From positions 1 to 64,000 of the forward strand of contig CAZFQZ010000001.1 of assembly GCA_964521305.1 (NCBI GenBank): a stretch of 64,000 nucleotides of DNA, read 5' to 3'. The stretch comes from CAZBEJ01 sp964521305 (lineage in GTDB: Bacteria > Patescibacteriota > Microgenomatia > UBA1406 > GWC2-37-13). The translations under genes and the position numbers were made by a program. The notes beneath the pieces were generated by a model, which was not told the DNA's origin, made no database searches, and was given only the letters and a program-made list of their open reading frames with translations. Of the stretch, positions 8,558-17,337 are shown piece by piece (the stretch's first letter is position 1; every line of letters starts with the position of its first letter).

Positions 8558-8635
8558 TATAATAAACATTGTGAGTCTCAGTCATCCCGCCAACGGCGGG
8601 AAGGATGTTTTCAAAGACAGATGCTCAAAGAGACT
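8558..8635 (+). promoter_or_regulatory. Promoter and structured 5' leader before the P-type ATPase
   Basis: TATAAT at 8558-8563 would start a transcript near 8571, giving a 5' UTR of about 110 nt, long for this genome. The leader can form AGTCTC(8574-8579)/GAGACT(8630-8635), enclosing a strong hairpin CCCGCC-AAC-GGCGGG (8586-8600). It does not match a riboswitch class I recognise; the inner hairpin also resembles the common CATCCCGC...GCGGG REP-like repeat. A cation-responsive leader is possible but unproven. Confidence 0.35.
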
Positions 8636-8681
8636 AATTTATATGATAGAACGTATAAATTGGTTTCTTTTTTAGTAGCAC

Positions 8682-11252
8682 ATGGAAAACATCTATGCGG
8701 GGCTTACTGCTACACAGGTTAATTCACGGTTGCAAAAAGAGGGATATAACGCACTGCCGTCCCAAAAACAGCGGAATATTTTTGCGATTTTCGTTTCAGT
8801 ATTAAAAGAACCGATGTTATTGATGTTGCTGGGTGCGGGAACCATATATTTTATCCTCGGTGAGCCGCGTGATGCGCTGATGTTGTTAAGTTTTGTCATT
8901 GTTGTCATAGGGATAACGTTTTACCAGGAACGCAAAACAGAGCGGGCTCTTGAGGTTTTGAAAAATCTGTCGAGTCCGCGCGCATTGGTGATACGGAATG
9001 GTCAACAATTCAGAATCCCCGGTAGGGAAGTCGCACGTGATGATATCGTAGTACTTCGCGAAGGAGATCGGGTTCCCGCAGATGCGGCAGTACTTCAGGC
9101 GAGCAATCTGATGGTTGACGAATCACTGTTGACTGGTGAATCGGCAGCGGTCAGGAAATCGGTATGGGACGGTAAAACGATCCATACGCATCCGGGCGGT
9201 GAAGATCTTCCGTTTATCTTTTCCGGTACCATGATTACCCAAGGTAGGGCTATCGCGCGGGTGTTCGCAATAGGAGTTCGTACAGAAATGGGGAAAATAG
9301 GCAAATCCCTGCAGTCAATCCACGAGGAAGATACGCTGTTGCAAAAAGAAACCGCGATCATAGTGCGTAATTTTGCGGTCATCGGCGTTGTTCTGTGCAT
9401 GCTGGTGATTGTCGTATACGGTCTGATTAGGGGAAATTGGATCAACGGACTGTTGTCGGGATTGACCCTTAGCATGGCAATACTTCCCGAAGAATTCCCG
9501 GTTGTCCTGCTGGTATTTCTTACGTTAGGCGCGTGGAGAATGTCTAAAAGAAAGGTATTGACGAGAAAGACAGCGGTCATAGAAACACTTGGCGCGACGA
9601 CGGTTTTGTGTGTTGACAAGACCGGTACATTGACCATGAATGAAATGAGAATGGATGGATTGATGACGGACGACGTTTACTACGATCTTGAATCGCATAA
9701 AGGAAATCTTTTGCCGGAGCGATATCATGGCCTGATCGAATATGCGTATCTGGCGAGTCAGAAAGATCCTTTTGATCCGTTGGAAAAGGAAATAAAATCG
9801 AAAATAGAGGGGTCATTTATTGAGTCGGAACATATCCACGGAGATTGGACGCTGATCCGTGAATATCCTTTATCAAAAGAATTGTTGGCGTTATCGTACG
9901 TGTGGGAATCTCCGGACAAAAAAGAATATGTGATTGCGGCAAAAGGTGCCCCCGAAGCAGTAGCTGATCTTTGCCATCTAAGTAATCAGGAAGCAAAAAA
10001 ATTACAAGCGAATATTAAAACAATGTCAGAAAAAGGATTGCGGATAATCGGTGTTGCCCGGGCCCTATTCAAAAAGGGAAATCTTCCAAAAATCCAGCAC
10101 GACTTTGCGTTCGAGTTTATCGGTCTTTTGGGATTCAGCGATCCGATCAGAGAATCGGTCTGTAATGCGGTGAAAGAATGCCACACTGCCGGCATCAGGG
10201 TCATTATGATTACCGGCGATTATCCCGGGACGGCGCAGTTTATTGCACGGAAAATCGGTCTTCAAAACAGCGATAGGTATATAACGGGCGACGAGCTGCG
10301 CAGTTTGAGTACCGAAGATTTGCGCAAACGGATAAGAACGACCAATATTTTCGCACGGGTCGTCCCCGAACAAAAACTTCATATTGTGAGTGCGTTGAAA
10401 GCCAATAGGGAAATCGTGGCGATGACCGGTGACGGCGTCAATGACGCGCCGGCTTTGAAATCGGCCCATATCGGTATCGCCATGGGAGAGCGGGGAACCG
10501 ATGTGGCGCGTGAGGCCGCGGACATGGTTCTTTTAAACGACGATTTTTCATCTATTGTTCAGGCGGACAAGATGGGAAGGCGTATTTTCGACAATCTGAA
10601 AAAAGCGATGGCGTATATCGTTTCAGTACACATTCCAATCGCGGGAATGTCGTTTCTGCCGGTGTTATTTCAGCTTCCGGTAATCTTGTATCCTGCGCAT
10701 ATTGCTTTTCTCGAGTTAATCATCGATCCCGCATGCTCAATCGTGTTCGAATCACAAAAGGAAGAAACCGATATTATGCAGCGGCCGCCACGTAATCTCA
10801 AGGAAGTATTATTTGACAGGAGTACGTTTGTTTTCAGTCTAATCCAAGGAATAACGCTTTTAGCGGTTGTATTTATCATGTATGTTGTTGCACTACAAAA
10901 AGGCTTTCCTGAAAATGAGGTCAGATCGATGACCTTCAGCGTCATCGTCTTCGGAAATCTGTTCCTCATTATTTCGAATCTTTCCTACAAGGAACATATA
11001 TTCGATATTCTCAAAGAACGCAACAAGTCCTTGTTATATGTATTGATCAGCGCGGTTTTTGCGTTGTTTATTGTGTTATATGTGCCTTTTTTTCAGGACC
11101 TGTTCCATTTCGCCCTTTTACGGACGAAGGAAGTCTTAATAGCATTTGCCGGAGCGTTTTTTAGTCTCATATGGCTTGAAGGATTCAAATTGGTGTACAA
11201 CCGGATAAATAGGCAACTATCATATGGTACACTGGTAAAGAATAGGAGATGA
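8682..11252 (+). CDS. P-type cation-transporting ATPase (P2-like, Ca2+ type)
   Basis: 856 residues. N-terminal cation-ATPase domain, actuator loop TGES (151-154), TM4 motif PEEFP (269-273), phosphorylation site DKTGTLT with D312, P-domain hinge MTGDGVNDAPAL, and six C-terminal TM helices. The overall order is that of SERCA/PMCA-like P2 pumps, but TM4 reads PEEFP instead of PEGLP and TM6 has IIDPACS. Ca2+, Mn2+ or another divalent or monovalent cation is therefore possible and I cannot choose. No Shine-Dalgarno precedes ATG 8682. The small EF-Tu-like gene follows after 6 nt and is probably cotranscribed. Confidence 0.93.
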   Translation: MENIYAGLTATQVNSRLQKEGYNALPSQKQRNIFAIFVSVLKEPMLLMLLGAGTIYFILGEPRDALMLLSFVIVVIGITFYQERKTERALEVLKNLSSPRALVIRNGQQFRIPGREVARDDIVVLREGDRVPADAAVLQASNLMVDESLLTGESAAVRKSVWDGKTIHTHPGGEDLPFIFSGTMITQGRAIARVFAIGVRTEMGKIGKSLQSIHEEDTLLQKETAIIVRNFAVIGVVLCMLVIVVYGLIRGNWINGLLSGLTLSMAILPEEFPVVLLVFLTLGAWRMSKRKVLTRKTAVIETLGATTVLCVDKTGTLTMNEMRMDGLMTDDVYYDLESHKGNLLPERYHGLIEYAYLASQKDPFDPLEKEIKSKIEGSFIESEHIHGDWTLIREYPLSKELLALSYVWESPDKKEYVIAAKGAPEAVADLCHLSNQEAKKLQANIKTMSEKGLRIIGVARALFKKGNLPKIQHDFAFEFIGLLGFSDPIRESVCNAVKECHTAGIRVIMITGDYPGTAQFIARKIGLQNSDRYITGDELRSLSTEDLRKRIRTTNIFARVVPEQKLHIVSALKANREIVAMTGDGVNDAPALKSAHIGIAMGERGTDVAREAADMVLLNDDFSSIVQADKMGRRIFDNLKKAMAYIVSVHIPIAGMSFLPVLFQLPVILYPAHIAFLELIIDPACSIVFESQKEETDIMQRPPRNLKEVLFDRSTFVFSLIQGITLLAVVFIMYVVALQKGFPENEVRSMTFSVIVFGNLFLIISNLSYKEHIFDILKERNKSLLYVLISAVFALFIVLYVPFFQDLFHFALLRTKEVLIAFAGAFFSLIWLEGFKLVYNRINRQLSYGTLVKNRR

Positions 11253-11258
11253 TGCATT

Positions 11259-11513
11259 ATGACTGATCTCCAAATAGGCAAAGTCACCCATTATTACGAC
11301 TGGATAGGCGTAGCAGTTGTAGAATTAACCGGTGATCTTCATGTCGGCGATGCCATAAAAGTCGCGGGAAGAGGCGATGAGTTTACCCAGACGGTTTTAT
11401 CGATGCAGATAGAACACGAAAAACTCGAAGAGGCGCATAAGGATCAGGAAATCGGATTGAAGGTTGATCGGCCGGTTAAGGAAGGGGACGTATTGTATAA
11501 AGTGACACTGTAA
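11259..11513 (+). CDS. Orphan EF-Tu domain-2-like protein
   Basis: 84 residues matching only the second (beta-barrel) domain of translational GTPases: IGKVTHYYDWIGVAVVEL, then GDAIKV, a repeat near SMQIEHEKLEEAHKDQEIGLKV and a terminal GDVLYKV. There is no GTPase domain and no sign of truncation. It has one of the few clear ribosome binding sites in the window (AGGAGATG, 7 nt before the ATG). Its role is unknown; it may bind RNA or a protein partner, and its place right after the cation ATPase may be only operonic. Confidence 0.75.
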   Translation: MTDLQIGKVTHYYDWIGVAVVELTGDLHVGDAIKVAGRGDEFTQTVLSMQIEHEKLEEAHKDQEIGLKVDRPVKEGDVLYKVTL

Positions 11514-11857
11514 GATCGAGAGGATTGACGATACATACCGGTCCCGATTTCTACACATACGCAGGTACGCTTCTGCCGCGATATTTTTATTATGAACTTT
11601 TTTCCCTAACTGCGCATAATAATTCATATATAGGTATGAGTGTTATCAGTCAAACTTGTATTATGGTACATTCTGTTCTTTTCGGACTGTTTGTACTGGC
11701 AAGTTTTCTGGTTTTGGTTTTTGTAATCTTGTAACCAAAGAAAAAAAATACTGTGCTTTCCCGCGTGTGAGAATGTACATACGCATATACTTTTCTAAGC
11801 CGCTTTGATAACCCGATAGGTTGCAAACAAACATACGACGGGTATACAATGGTTGAT
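11514..11857 (+). other. 340-nt spacer with a possible 32-aa hydrophobic ORF
   Basis: No conserved gene is recognised. A frame at 11636-11734 could encode a 32-residue peptide whose last ~20 residues are a TM helix (VLFGLFVLASFLVLVFVIL); support is weak. I see no terminator. At the right end TTGCAA(11821-11826)-N18-TACAAT(11845-11850) forms a promoter whose start would fall at or next to the ATG at 11858. Confidence 0.3.
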
Positions 11858-13033
11858 ATGAATGATCAAATTATCTGTCCGCATTGCAAAAAATCGATTC
11901 CGTTGACCCAAGCGTTGTCGCATGAGCTTAAGGAAAAGCTCCAAAAGGACCAGGAGCAGGAACTGGCTGAGGAAAAAAAACGTTTGAACGATGAAGCGCG
12001 GAAATGGCGTGAAGAGCAGCTGAGGAAACTTGAAGATCGGGTAAAACAGGAGACGGATTACAAACTGAAAGACGCGAAAAACGAGGCTGACGAGTTGAAA
12101 AAACAGAACTCAGCGCTTCAGGAACAACTTCTCGAAACGAATAAATTATTGAGGCAACTGCGGACAGATCGTGAAAAGGAGCGTTTAGATTTCGAGAAGA
12201 AACTGAACGAAGAACAAGAACACATCAGGCAAAAAGAGCAGAAGCGCATTGACGAAGAATACCGGATGAAAATGCTTGAAAAGGAAAAACAGTTGAATGA
12301 TGCATTAAAAGTCAATGATATATTAAAGAGGAAATTGGAACAGGGTTCGCAGCAAACACAGGGAGAAGTGTTGGAGTTGGCGCTGGAAGAGACCATACGC
12401 AAAGAATTTCCGATGGATGAAATAAAAGAAGTGCCAAAAGGAGTGCGCGGTGCCGATATCATACAGGTCGTAAAAAATAATTACGGGAAAATAAGCGGTA
12501 CAATTATCTGGGAATTGAAACGAACGAAAGCATGGACAAACAGCTGGGTACAAAAATTGAAAGACGATCAGCGTACGGTCAACGCGGAGGTGGCGGTTCT
12601 AGTCAGCAACGTGTTGCCGGACGGCATAAAATACTTCGGATTATATGAAGGAATATGGGTGTGTGATTATGATGCGATTCTCGGTTTGACGGTCATGGTG
12701 CGGGAAAGTCTGGTCAAGATTCAGGGAGTGAAATCGTCCGTGGTCGGCAAGGAGGAAAAAAAGGAAATATTGTGGAATTATTTGACCGGTACCGAATTCA
12801 AGCAGCGTGTCGAAGCGATTTACGACGCATATTCGCAGATGCAGGAAGAGATCGAAAAGGAAAAACGCTGGTTTAGTCTCAAATGGGCGAAACAGGAGAA
12901 GCAAACGCGTAAGGTCATCGATAACATTCTGGGGATGAGCGGCGATTTGCAGGGTATCGTCGGGAAAGCATTGCCGGAAATTAAAGGATTCGACTCGCTT
13001 CCTTCTGGATCAAAAGAGGAGAAGTTATTTTGA
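11858..13033 (+). CDS. DUF2130 domain protein with long coiled coil
   Basis: 391 residues from ATG 11858, chosen because a TACAAT -10 ends 7 nt upstream; an in-frame ATG at 11849 lies inside that box. The N-terminal IICPHCKKSIPLTQALSHEL is a typical DUF2130 start. Residues about 25-175 are a highly charged coiled coil (Glu/Lys-rich), followed by the DUF2130 core with GADIIQVV, GTIIWELKRTKAW and the region around LKDDQRTVNAEVAVLVSN. The core looks nuclease-like (D...ExK in GAD...WELK), as in RmuC-like restriction-endonuclease folds, but the activity is not established. Confidence 0.85.
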   Translation: MNDQIICPHCKKSIPLTQALSHELKEKLQKDQEQELAEEKKRLNDEARKWREEQLRKLEDRVKQETDYKLKDAKNEADELKKQNSALQEQLLETNKLLRQLRTDREKERLDFEKKLNEEQEHIRQKEQKRIDEEYRMKMLEKEKQLNDALKVNDILKRKLEQGSQQTQGEVLELALEETIRKEFPMDEIKEVPKGVRGADIIQVVKNNYGKISGTIIWELKRTKAWTNSWVQKLKDDQRTVNAEVAVLVSNVLPDGIKYFGLYEGIWVCDYDAILGLTVMVRESLVKIQGVKSSVVGKEEKKEILWNYLTGTEFKQRVEAIYDAYSQMQEEIEKEKRWFSLKWAKQEKQTRKVIDNILGMSGDLQGIVGKALPEIKGFDSLPSGSKEEKLF

Positions 13034-13035
13034 TT

Positions 13036-13632
13036 ATGGATTACGTTACGATTAACAGCATATTCCGCGTATTATCAAAAATTATTGTCATAATTCCGAT
13101 CGGAATTATTCTGATTGCGTTGTTCATGCAGTTGAGTCGGAAATCATTCACGCTGTCGTCCAGACAGATTTCGATTACTCCGAAGGCCGCTTCCCTTCCC
13201 GTACCATCCGTGACGGTAAACGCATCTTCAACCATTCAGTCGATACTCTCCGGTCCGTTAATATGTATGTTCAGCTCGAAGGACGCGACGGTCAGCGCGT
13301 ATATCAAGTCACAAAAAGTCCAAGCAACATTGGAGCAGAAAAAGAGTACGGTTGATATTATTTTGGTTGACGATTGCATACATATATGGGAACGTCAAAA
13401 AACAAGCGGTACGAAAATATGCGGTTTAGGTTCTTACTTGACAATTTTTGGTCAAATGAAGATCGGTAATCTGATATCTCTGGGAATACCTTTTTCCATT
13501 CCCTCATTGATGCCGGCGCATAAAATAGACATTCAAACGGTTTTGCAGTCTTGTAAGAAAGAAGATTTCAACGGAAACGGCTATTTCAATCTACCTAAAA
13601 ATGTTGTATTCACCGAGCGGAAATTATTCTAA
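13036..13632 (+). CDS. Hypothetical membrane-anchored protein
   Basis: 198 residues from ATG 13036 (2 nt after the previous stop). One TM segment at about 15-33, then a Ser/Thr-rich linker and a globular domain with three or four cysteines (LICMF, DDCIHIW, KICGLG, QSCKK), which may form disulphides outside the cell. I do not recognise the family. The next element downstream is the 5S rRNA gene on the opposite strand, ending 9 bp after this stop. Confidence 0.6.
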   Translation: MDYVTINSIFRVLSKIIVIIPIGIILIALFMQLSRKSFTLSSRQISITPKAASLPVPSVTVNASSTIQSILSGPLICMFSSKDATVSAYIKSQKVQATLEQKKSTVDIILVDDCIHIWERQKTSGTKICGLGSYLTIFGQMKIGNLISLGIPFSIPSLMPAHKIDIQTVLQSCKKEDFNGNGYFNLPKNVVFTERKLF

Positions 13633-13640
13633 TAAAAATG

Positions 13641-13760
13641 CCCCGGCTACGACCTACTTTCCCCAGCTCCGCTTTGGAGTGAGTATCATCGGCGCTGACT
13701 CGTTTCACTTCCTTGTTCGGGATGGGAAAGGGTGGTGCCAAGTCGCTCAGATAACCAGGG
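13641..13760 (-). rRNA. rrf: 5S ribosomal RNA
   Basis: Read on the minus strand, the 120-nt sequence has the bacterial 5S landmarks: the loop-B/C segment CCCATCCCGAACAAGGAAGT, GCCGATGATACT in the loop-E arm, and GAAAGTAGGTCG near the 3' end. The ends pair over 9 bp (CCCTGGTTA with TAGCCGGGG, including G-U pairs). No 16S or 23S gene lies in the window, so this 5S is not next to the rest of the operon. Upstream on the minus strand TTGTTT-N17-TATACT ends 7-8 nt before the 5' end. Confidence 0.95.
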
Positions 13761-13786
13761 CAGACAATAGTATATAATATAATCAG
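13761..13786. promoter_or_regulatory. Back-to-back promoters for 5S rRNA and the PH-domain gene
   Basis: On the minus strand a TATACT box precedes the 5S 5' end. On the plus strand two overlapping TATAAT boxes (13773-13778 and 13778-13783) precede ATG 13787; the first gives an essentially leaderless start. The -10 elements of the two directions overlap, so initiation is probably mutually exclusive. Confidence 0.55.
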
Positions 13787-14329
13787 ATGGAAAACAACAG
13801 AACCCAATCCCACCGGTTTCTCCATTCATTTTGTCTGAATCCTTCCGTATGTTTCGAGACACAGTTGCAGAACGAGCAGGTCTTGCTGGTTCTCCGTGCC
13901 CATCCTTTTACGCAATTGCCGTGGATGTTTTACTCGATCGTCATGTTAATACTGCTTTTTATCATAAATATCGTGGTGAGCTCTTTTTTTTCATGGCGCC
14001 AGATATTGTTTATGGATAGTATGGCCCTGGTTTTTATCGTGAGTTATGTGTGGCTCAATTTCTTAAACTGGTTTTTTAACGTAGGTGTTGTTACTAATAT
14101 TCGTATTGTCGACATCGATTTCACCAATGCTATCTATAAGGAGGTAACTGAAGCCCATCTGGATAAAATAGAAGAGATAACTTCCAAAAGCGGCGGATTT
14201 TTTGCATCGTTTTTCGATTTCGGGAACGTCTATGTTGAAACGGCGGGAGAAGCGCCAAACATCGAATTTATCAATATTCCCAAACCGGCGGATGTTGTTA
14301 CCATAATAGACGGACTATTGGGAAAATAA
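13787..14329 (+). CDS. Bacterial PH-domain membrane protein
   Basis: 180 residues. After about 40 cytoplasmic residues come two TM helices (about 48-68 and 78-98), then a small beta domain with ITNIRIVDIDF-like pattern (here TNIRIVDIDFTNAIYKEV) and EEITSKSGGFFASFFDFGNVYVET, which is the signature of bPH_2/DUF304-type bacterial PH domains. It is probably bound to the inner membrane. It starts a plus-strand run of three envelope genes. Function not known beyond the fold. Confidence 0.75.
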   Translation: MENNRTQSHRFLHSFCLNPSVCFETQLQNEQVLLVLRAHPFTQLPWMFYSIVMLILLFIINIVVSSFFSWRQILFMDSMALVFIVSYVWLNFLNWFFNVGVVTNIRIVDIDFTNAIYKEVTEAHLDKIEEITSKSGGFFASFFDFGNVYVETAGEAPNIEFINIPKPADVVTIIDGLLGK

Positions 14330-14331
14330 CT

Positions 14332-14568
14332 ATGGAATTACAGCAAATACAATTATTAAGCGCATCACAGGTGATCTATATCGCCTTTAAAACGTTTGCA
14401 ATCATTTTTTCCGTATTTTACCTTTTTTACGCATTGGTTATTAGAAAGCAAACGCAGATAATGAACAAAACACTGCAGGTGGAAAACAACGGTATATTTT
14501 CAGTTATTTCATCGCTTCAGATAACCGCAGCGCTTATTCTAATTATATTTGCCATTTTACTCGTATAG
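14332..14568 (+). CDS. Small membrane protein, two TM helices
   Basis: 78 residues with hydrophobic stretches at about 14-35 and 58-77 flanking a short polar loop. It starts 2 nt after the PH-domain stop and ends 4 nt before the next ATG, so it belongs to the same operon. The size and pattern resemble small conserved CPR proteins (DUF5657-like), but I cannot confirm this by eye. Confidence 0.6.
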   Translation: MELQQIQLLSASQVIYIAFKTFAIIFSVFYLFYALVIRKQTQIMNKTLQVENNGIFSVISSLQITAALILIIFAILLV

Positions 14569-14572
14569 CATT

Positions 14573-16381
14573 ATGTTCGGTACGGAAATCGCTATGTACG
14601 TCGGTTCGGAAAAAGAAAACGGATTTGGCGGTTATATTGCTGAGAACAATTGGTTTCTTGAGATTGAAGTCGAAGAAGGTCTGGAAGAGTCAAAAGGCAT
14701 AAATATTTTGCACGAAATAAAACAGTACCTGTTTTCGCAAACCATTGAAAATCTTTCCTCATTTGAGCAATGCGTCATGGAGTCGTTCAAGCTACATAAT
14801 TTACCTGCAGGTCTTTCCTTGTCTGCCGGATATTTGCACGGATCTGTATTATATGTTAAGACAATCGGAACCGGAAGTGTGCATATCCTGCGCAAAAACC
14901 AGTTTGCGCAACTAATTGGCGACACACAGACTGCGTCAGGGTTCGTCGAAAAAGACGACCTGTTTATTTTTTCTTCGTCCCGATTCATAGAGAAAAGCGG
15001 AGGAGAGTGGTCGCTGCATAAAACGATCCAGAAACATAAACTGCACGAAGCAGTGGAAGAGCTTACTCCGATTGTTAAAAGCAACGGAGACAACGTTTTA
15101 ATCGCTATTTTCGTGCATATATATGTGAAGGAACTGGATATGCAACCGTCGAATGACGAGAATCAGATAGCTTCTTCGGTATCTTCCGCGGAATTCGCAG
15201 GAGAACCGATGTTTATTTCAAAGACAAAACCATGGGATCCGATACTGAGGTCGATAAAGCAACTGTATTTTCAAACTCAGGAGGTAAACGGCGGACCGGG
15301 TAAGAAAAAAATATATACTTTTATCGCCGTGGTTATTATTTCCGCAATACTTTTTTGGAGCGTGGTGTTAGGATATTCACGAAGAAAAGAAGCGATGGTA
15401 GAAAAAAGCATCCTGGATACGAAAGCGTCAATACAACAGGATCTTAACCAGGCAGATTCATCAGCTTTTCTCGATTTATCAAAATCACAGGATTATATCA
15501 ACCAGGCAAAAAGCAAGCTCGATGAATTACGACAGTCAGTACCCCGGAATAAACAGCAGGAATTGATCCAGATAGCTGCGATGATCAGTTCCGAAGAAAA
15601 TAAAATCGTCAAGAAGGAAAATAAGCAATATACCGAATTCTATGACTTGAAAGTTGATAATCAGAAAGCAGACGGTAAAACGATGTATCTCGACGGTTCG
15701 TCGTTGCTGATTCTTGATTCCGGACAGGGAGTGATTTACAGCCTTGACATCGATAAAAAATCTTTGGATAAGCAGTCGGATTCCTCGATACGATCGGCGC
15801 AGCTGGTCGCCGGATATAACGGAAACGACTATTTTTACACGCCATCCGGTTTGTATGAAATCGAAACAACAGGAACGGTAAAAAAAATCATAGGCAGCGA
15901 TCCAGAATGGGGGATAATTTCTTCTTTTTGGGTCTATAATGGCAACGTATATGTTTTGAGTCAGGGAAAAGACGTATATAAATATTTGGTTGCGGAAAAC
16001 GGGTATTCGGCAAAATCATCGTATTTCGGTCCGATTGGTCCGCCTGATTTGCATGGCGCTCACACGATGGCTATAGATTCTTCGGTGTATTTAGGGTTTG
16101 ATAACACGGTAAAAAAGTATACGGGAGGCGCGCCGGTCGATTTCTCCACGACATATCCGGACCAAGACATCCACATCACCAAAATATACACGGATAAGGA
16201 CGTAAACAACGTCTATGTATGGGATAAGCAGAAAGGTGTGCTGTATATTCTTGACAAAACCGGTTCGTATGTTCAGCAAATAGCATCGAGCATTCTCCAA
16301 CAGGGAACAGATTTCGTTATCGCGAACAATTTTGCATATGTGTTGATGGGATCAAAAATCTATACGGTCAGTCTTCAATAG
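14573..16381 (+). CDS. PP2C-like domain, TM, coiled coil and beta-propeller protein
   Basis: 602 residues from ATG 14573. Residues about 1-195 resemble a PP2C/SpoIIE-type phosphatase fold (LSAGYLHGSVLYVKTIGTGS, KDDLFIFSSSRFIE) but lack an evident metal-binding Asp-Gly pair, so it may be non-catalytic. One TM at about 250-270 is followed by a coiled coil (about 275-355) and a C-terminal half with repeated four-strand blades (YLDGSSLLILD, NDYFYTPSGLYEI, NNVYVWDKQKGVLYILD), probably a six- or seven-bladed propeller outside the cell. This layout suggests a signal-transmitting or scaffold protein; function unknown. Confidence 0.6.
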   Translation: MFGTEIAMYVGSEKENGFGGYIAENNWFLEIEVEEGLEESKGINILHEIKQYLFSQTIENLSSFEQCVMESFKLHNLPAGLSLSAGYLHGSVLYVKTIGTGSVHILRKNQFAQLIGDTQTASGFVEKDDLFIFSSSRFIEKSGGEWSLHKTIQKHKLHEAVEELTPIVKSNGDNVLIAIFVHIYVKELDMQPSNDENQIASSVSSAEFAGEPMFISKTKPWDPILRSIKQLYFQTQEVNGGPGKKKIYTFIAVVIISAILFWSVVLGYSRRKEAMVEKSILDTKASIQQDLNQADSSAFLDLSKSQDYINQAKSKLDELRQSVPRNKQQELIQIAAMISSEENKIVKKENKQYTEFYDLKVDNQKADGKTMYLDGSSLLILDSGQGVIYSLDIDKKSLDKQSDSSIRSAQLVAGYNGNDYFYTPSGLYEIETTGTVKKIIGSDPEWGIISSFWVYNGNVYVLSQGKDVYKYLVAENGYSAKSSYFGPIGPPDLHGAHTMAIDSSVYLGFDNTVKKYTGGAPVDFSTTYPDQDIHITKIYTDKDVNNVYVWDKQKGVLYILDKTGSYVQQIASSILQQGTDFVIANNFAYVLMGSKIYTVSLQ

Positions 16382-16403
16382 TGCGAATTGTGAGTCGGTT
16401 CGA

Positions 16404-17291
16404 TTATTTTATGAAGTCATTCAATTGTTTGTTCAACGATGTCACATATACAGAGGGAACGACATAGACGAGCGGGGCGTTTTCAACATGGACGTAATAA
16501 TTGTCTTTATCTTTTTCATACGCTTGGGCTGTAATCGTTTTGCCGTTTTCCGTAACGGTTAACGAAAGATAGGGTTGATTCAACTGGTTGTTTACAGTCG
16601 TGTACGGCACGACGTCGGTTCCTTTGAGCGTTTTGATGTCGTTAAGAAAAAAATCCACGCGTTCTTTTAGCAAAGGTGTCGTATCGCTGACCCAGTTTCC
16701 TTTATTGTTTTGGATAGTCAACGTATTGCCGTTTTCAATGGTTACTTTCGTAACATTGCTCTCGTTTGCGACGATGTGCGGGTTGAGATCGCGGAAATCG
16801 GACGGTGAAAGAATATCGGTAAATAAGTCCGAGGTGAAGACGTTTGGACTCGTGTCTACCGAAACATATACATCGTTCACTCCGGAATTTTTGCCGATGA
16901 ATACTTCATAAGTTTTTGCGCTTGATTTCAGACTGACGCTTTCCGGCCCGATACCGAAATCGGTATTTTTTGCGGGGTTATTGGAAACGGTGTCGGTTTT
17001 TTTGAAAGAAGAAAAAGCATCCATGATTCGCTGGATTCTACTTGGATCGGCGTCATATTCAATGCCGTCTTTTTTTATTTTCCATGCACCGTTTTTGTAA
17101 TAAAGATCATATTGCTGTCCGTTATTTTTGATGAGGATATCCGACACGCTTTTCTGGTCGAAATGCGGAAAAACCTTGTTTGAAACATACGTTTTCACGT
17201 AATATTGATACGTCTGCTGAATGCCGACTATTCCGAAGAAGATGATACATAGGCTAATAAGAATCCATAAGCGTTTCTTATTCTTTTCCAT
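16404..17291 (-). CDS. DUF4340 domain membrane-anchored protein
   Basis: 295 residues: a short basic N-terminus, one TM (about 8-27), then a repeated extracytoplasmic beta unit. Segments such as DLYYKNGAWKIKKDG, ADPSRIQRIMDAFSSF and VSDTTPLLKERVDFFLNDIKTLKG are the duplicated pattern of DUF4340. These proteins sit near gliding or ABC-2 export genes in other bacteria, but no such partners are here. Convergent with the propeller protein, with only 22 nt between stops and no visible terminator. Confidence 0.75.
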   Translation of the reverse strand: MEKNKKRLWILISLCIIFFGIVGIQQTYQYYVKTYVSNKVFPHFDQKSVSDILIKNNGQQYDLYYKNGAWKIKKDGIEYDADPSRIQRIMDAFSSFKKTDTVSNNPAKNTDFGIGPESVSLKSSAKTYEVFIGKNSGVNDVYVSVDTSPNVFTSDLFTDILSPSDFRDLNPHIVANESNVTKVTIENGNTLTIQNNKGNWVSDTTPLLKERVDFFLNDIKTLKGTDVVPYTTVNNQLNQPYLSLTVTENGKTITAQAYEKDKDNYYVHVENAPLVYVVPSVYVTSLNKQLNDFIK

Positions 17292-17337
17292 AAGATTCTC
17301 TATTATACAACTTCGTCAATTTTCATTGAAGCGCATT

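Noticed and set aside
8531..8722. Small ORF MMHIRGRMVYNKHC... before the P-type ATPase
   Set aside because: It spans the promoter and hairpin leader and overlaps the ATPase start in another frame; composition is not protein-like.
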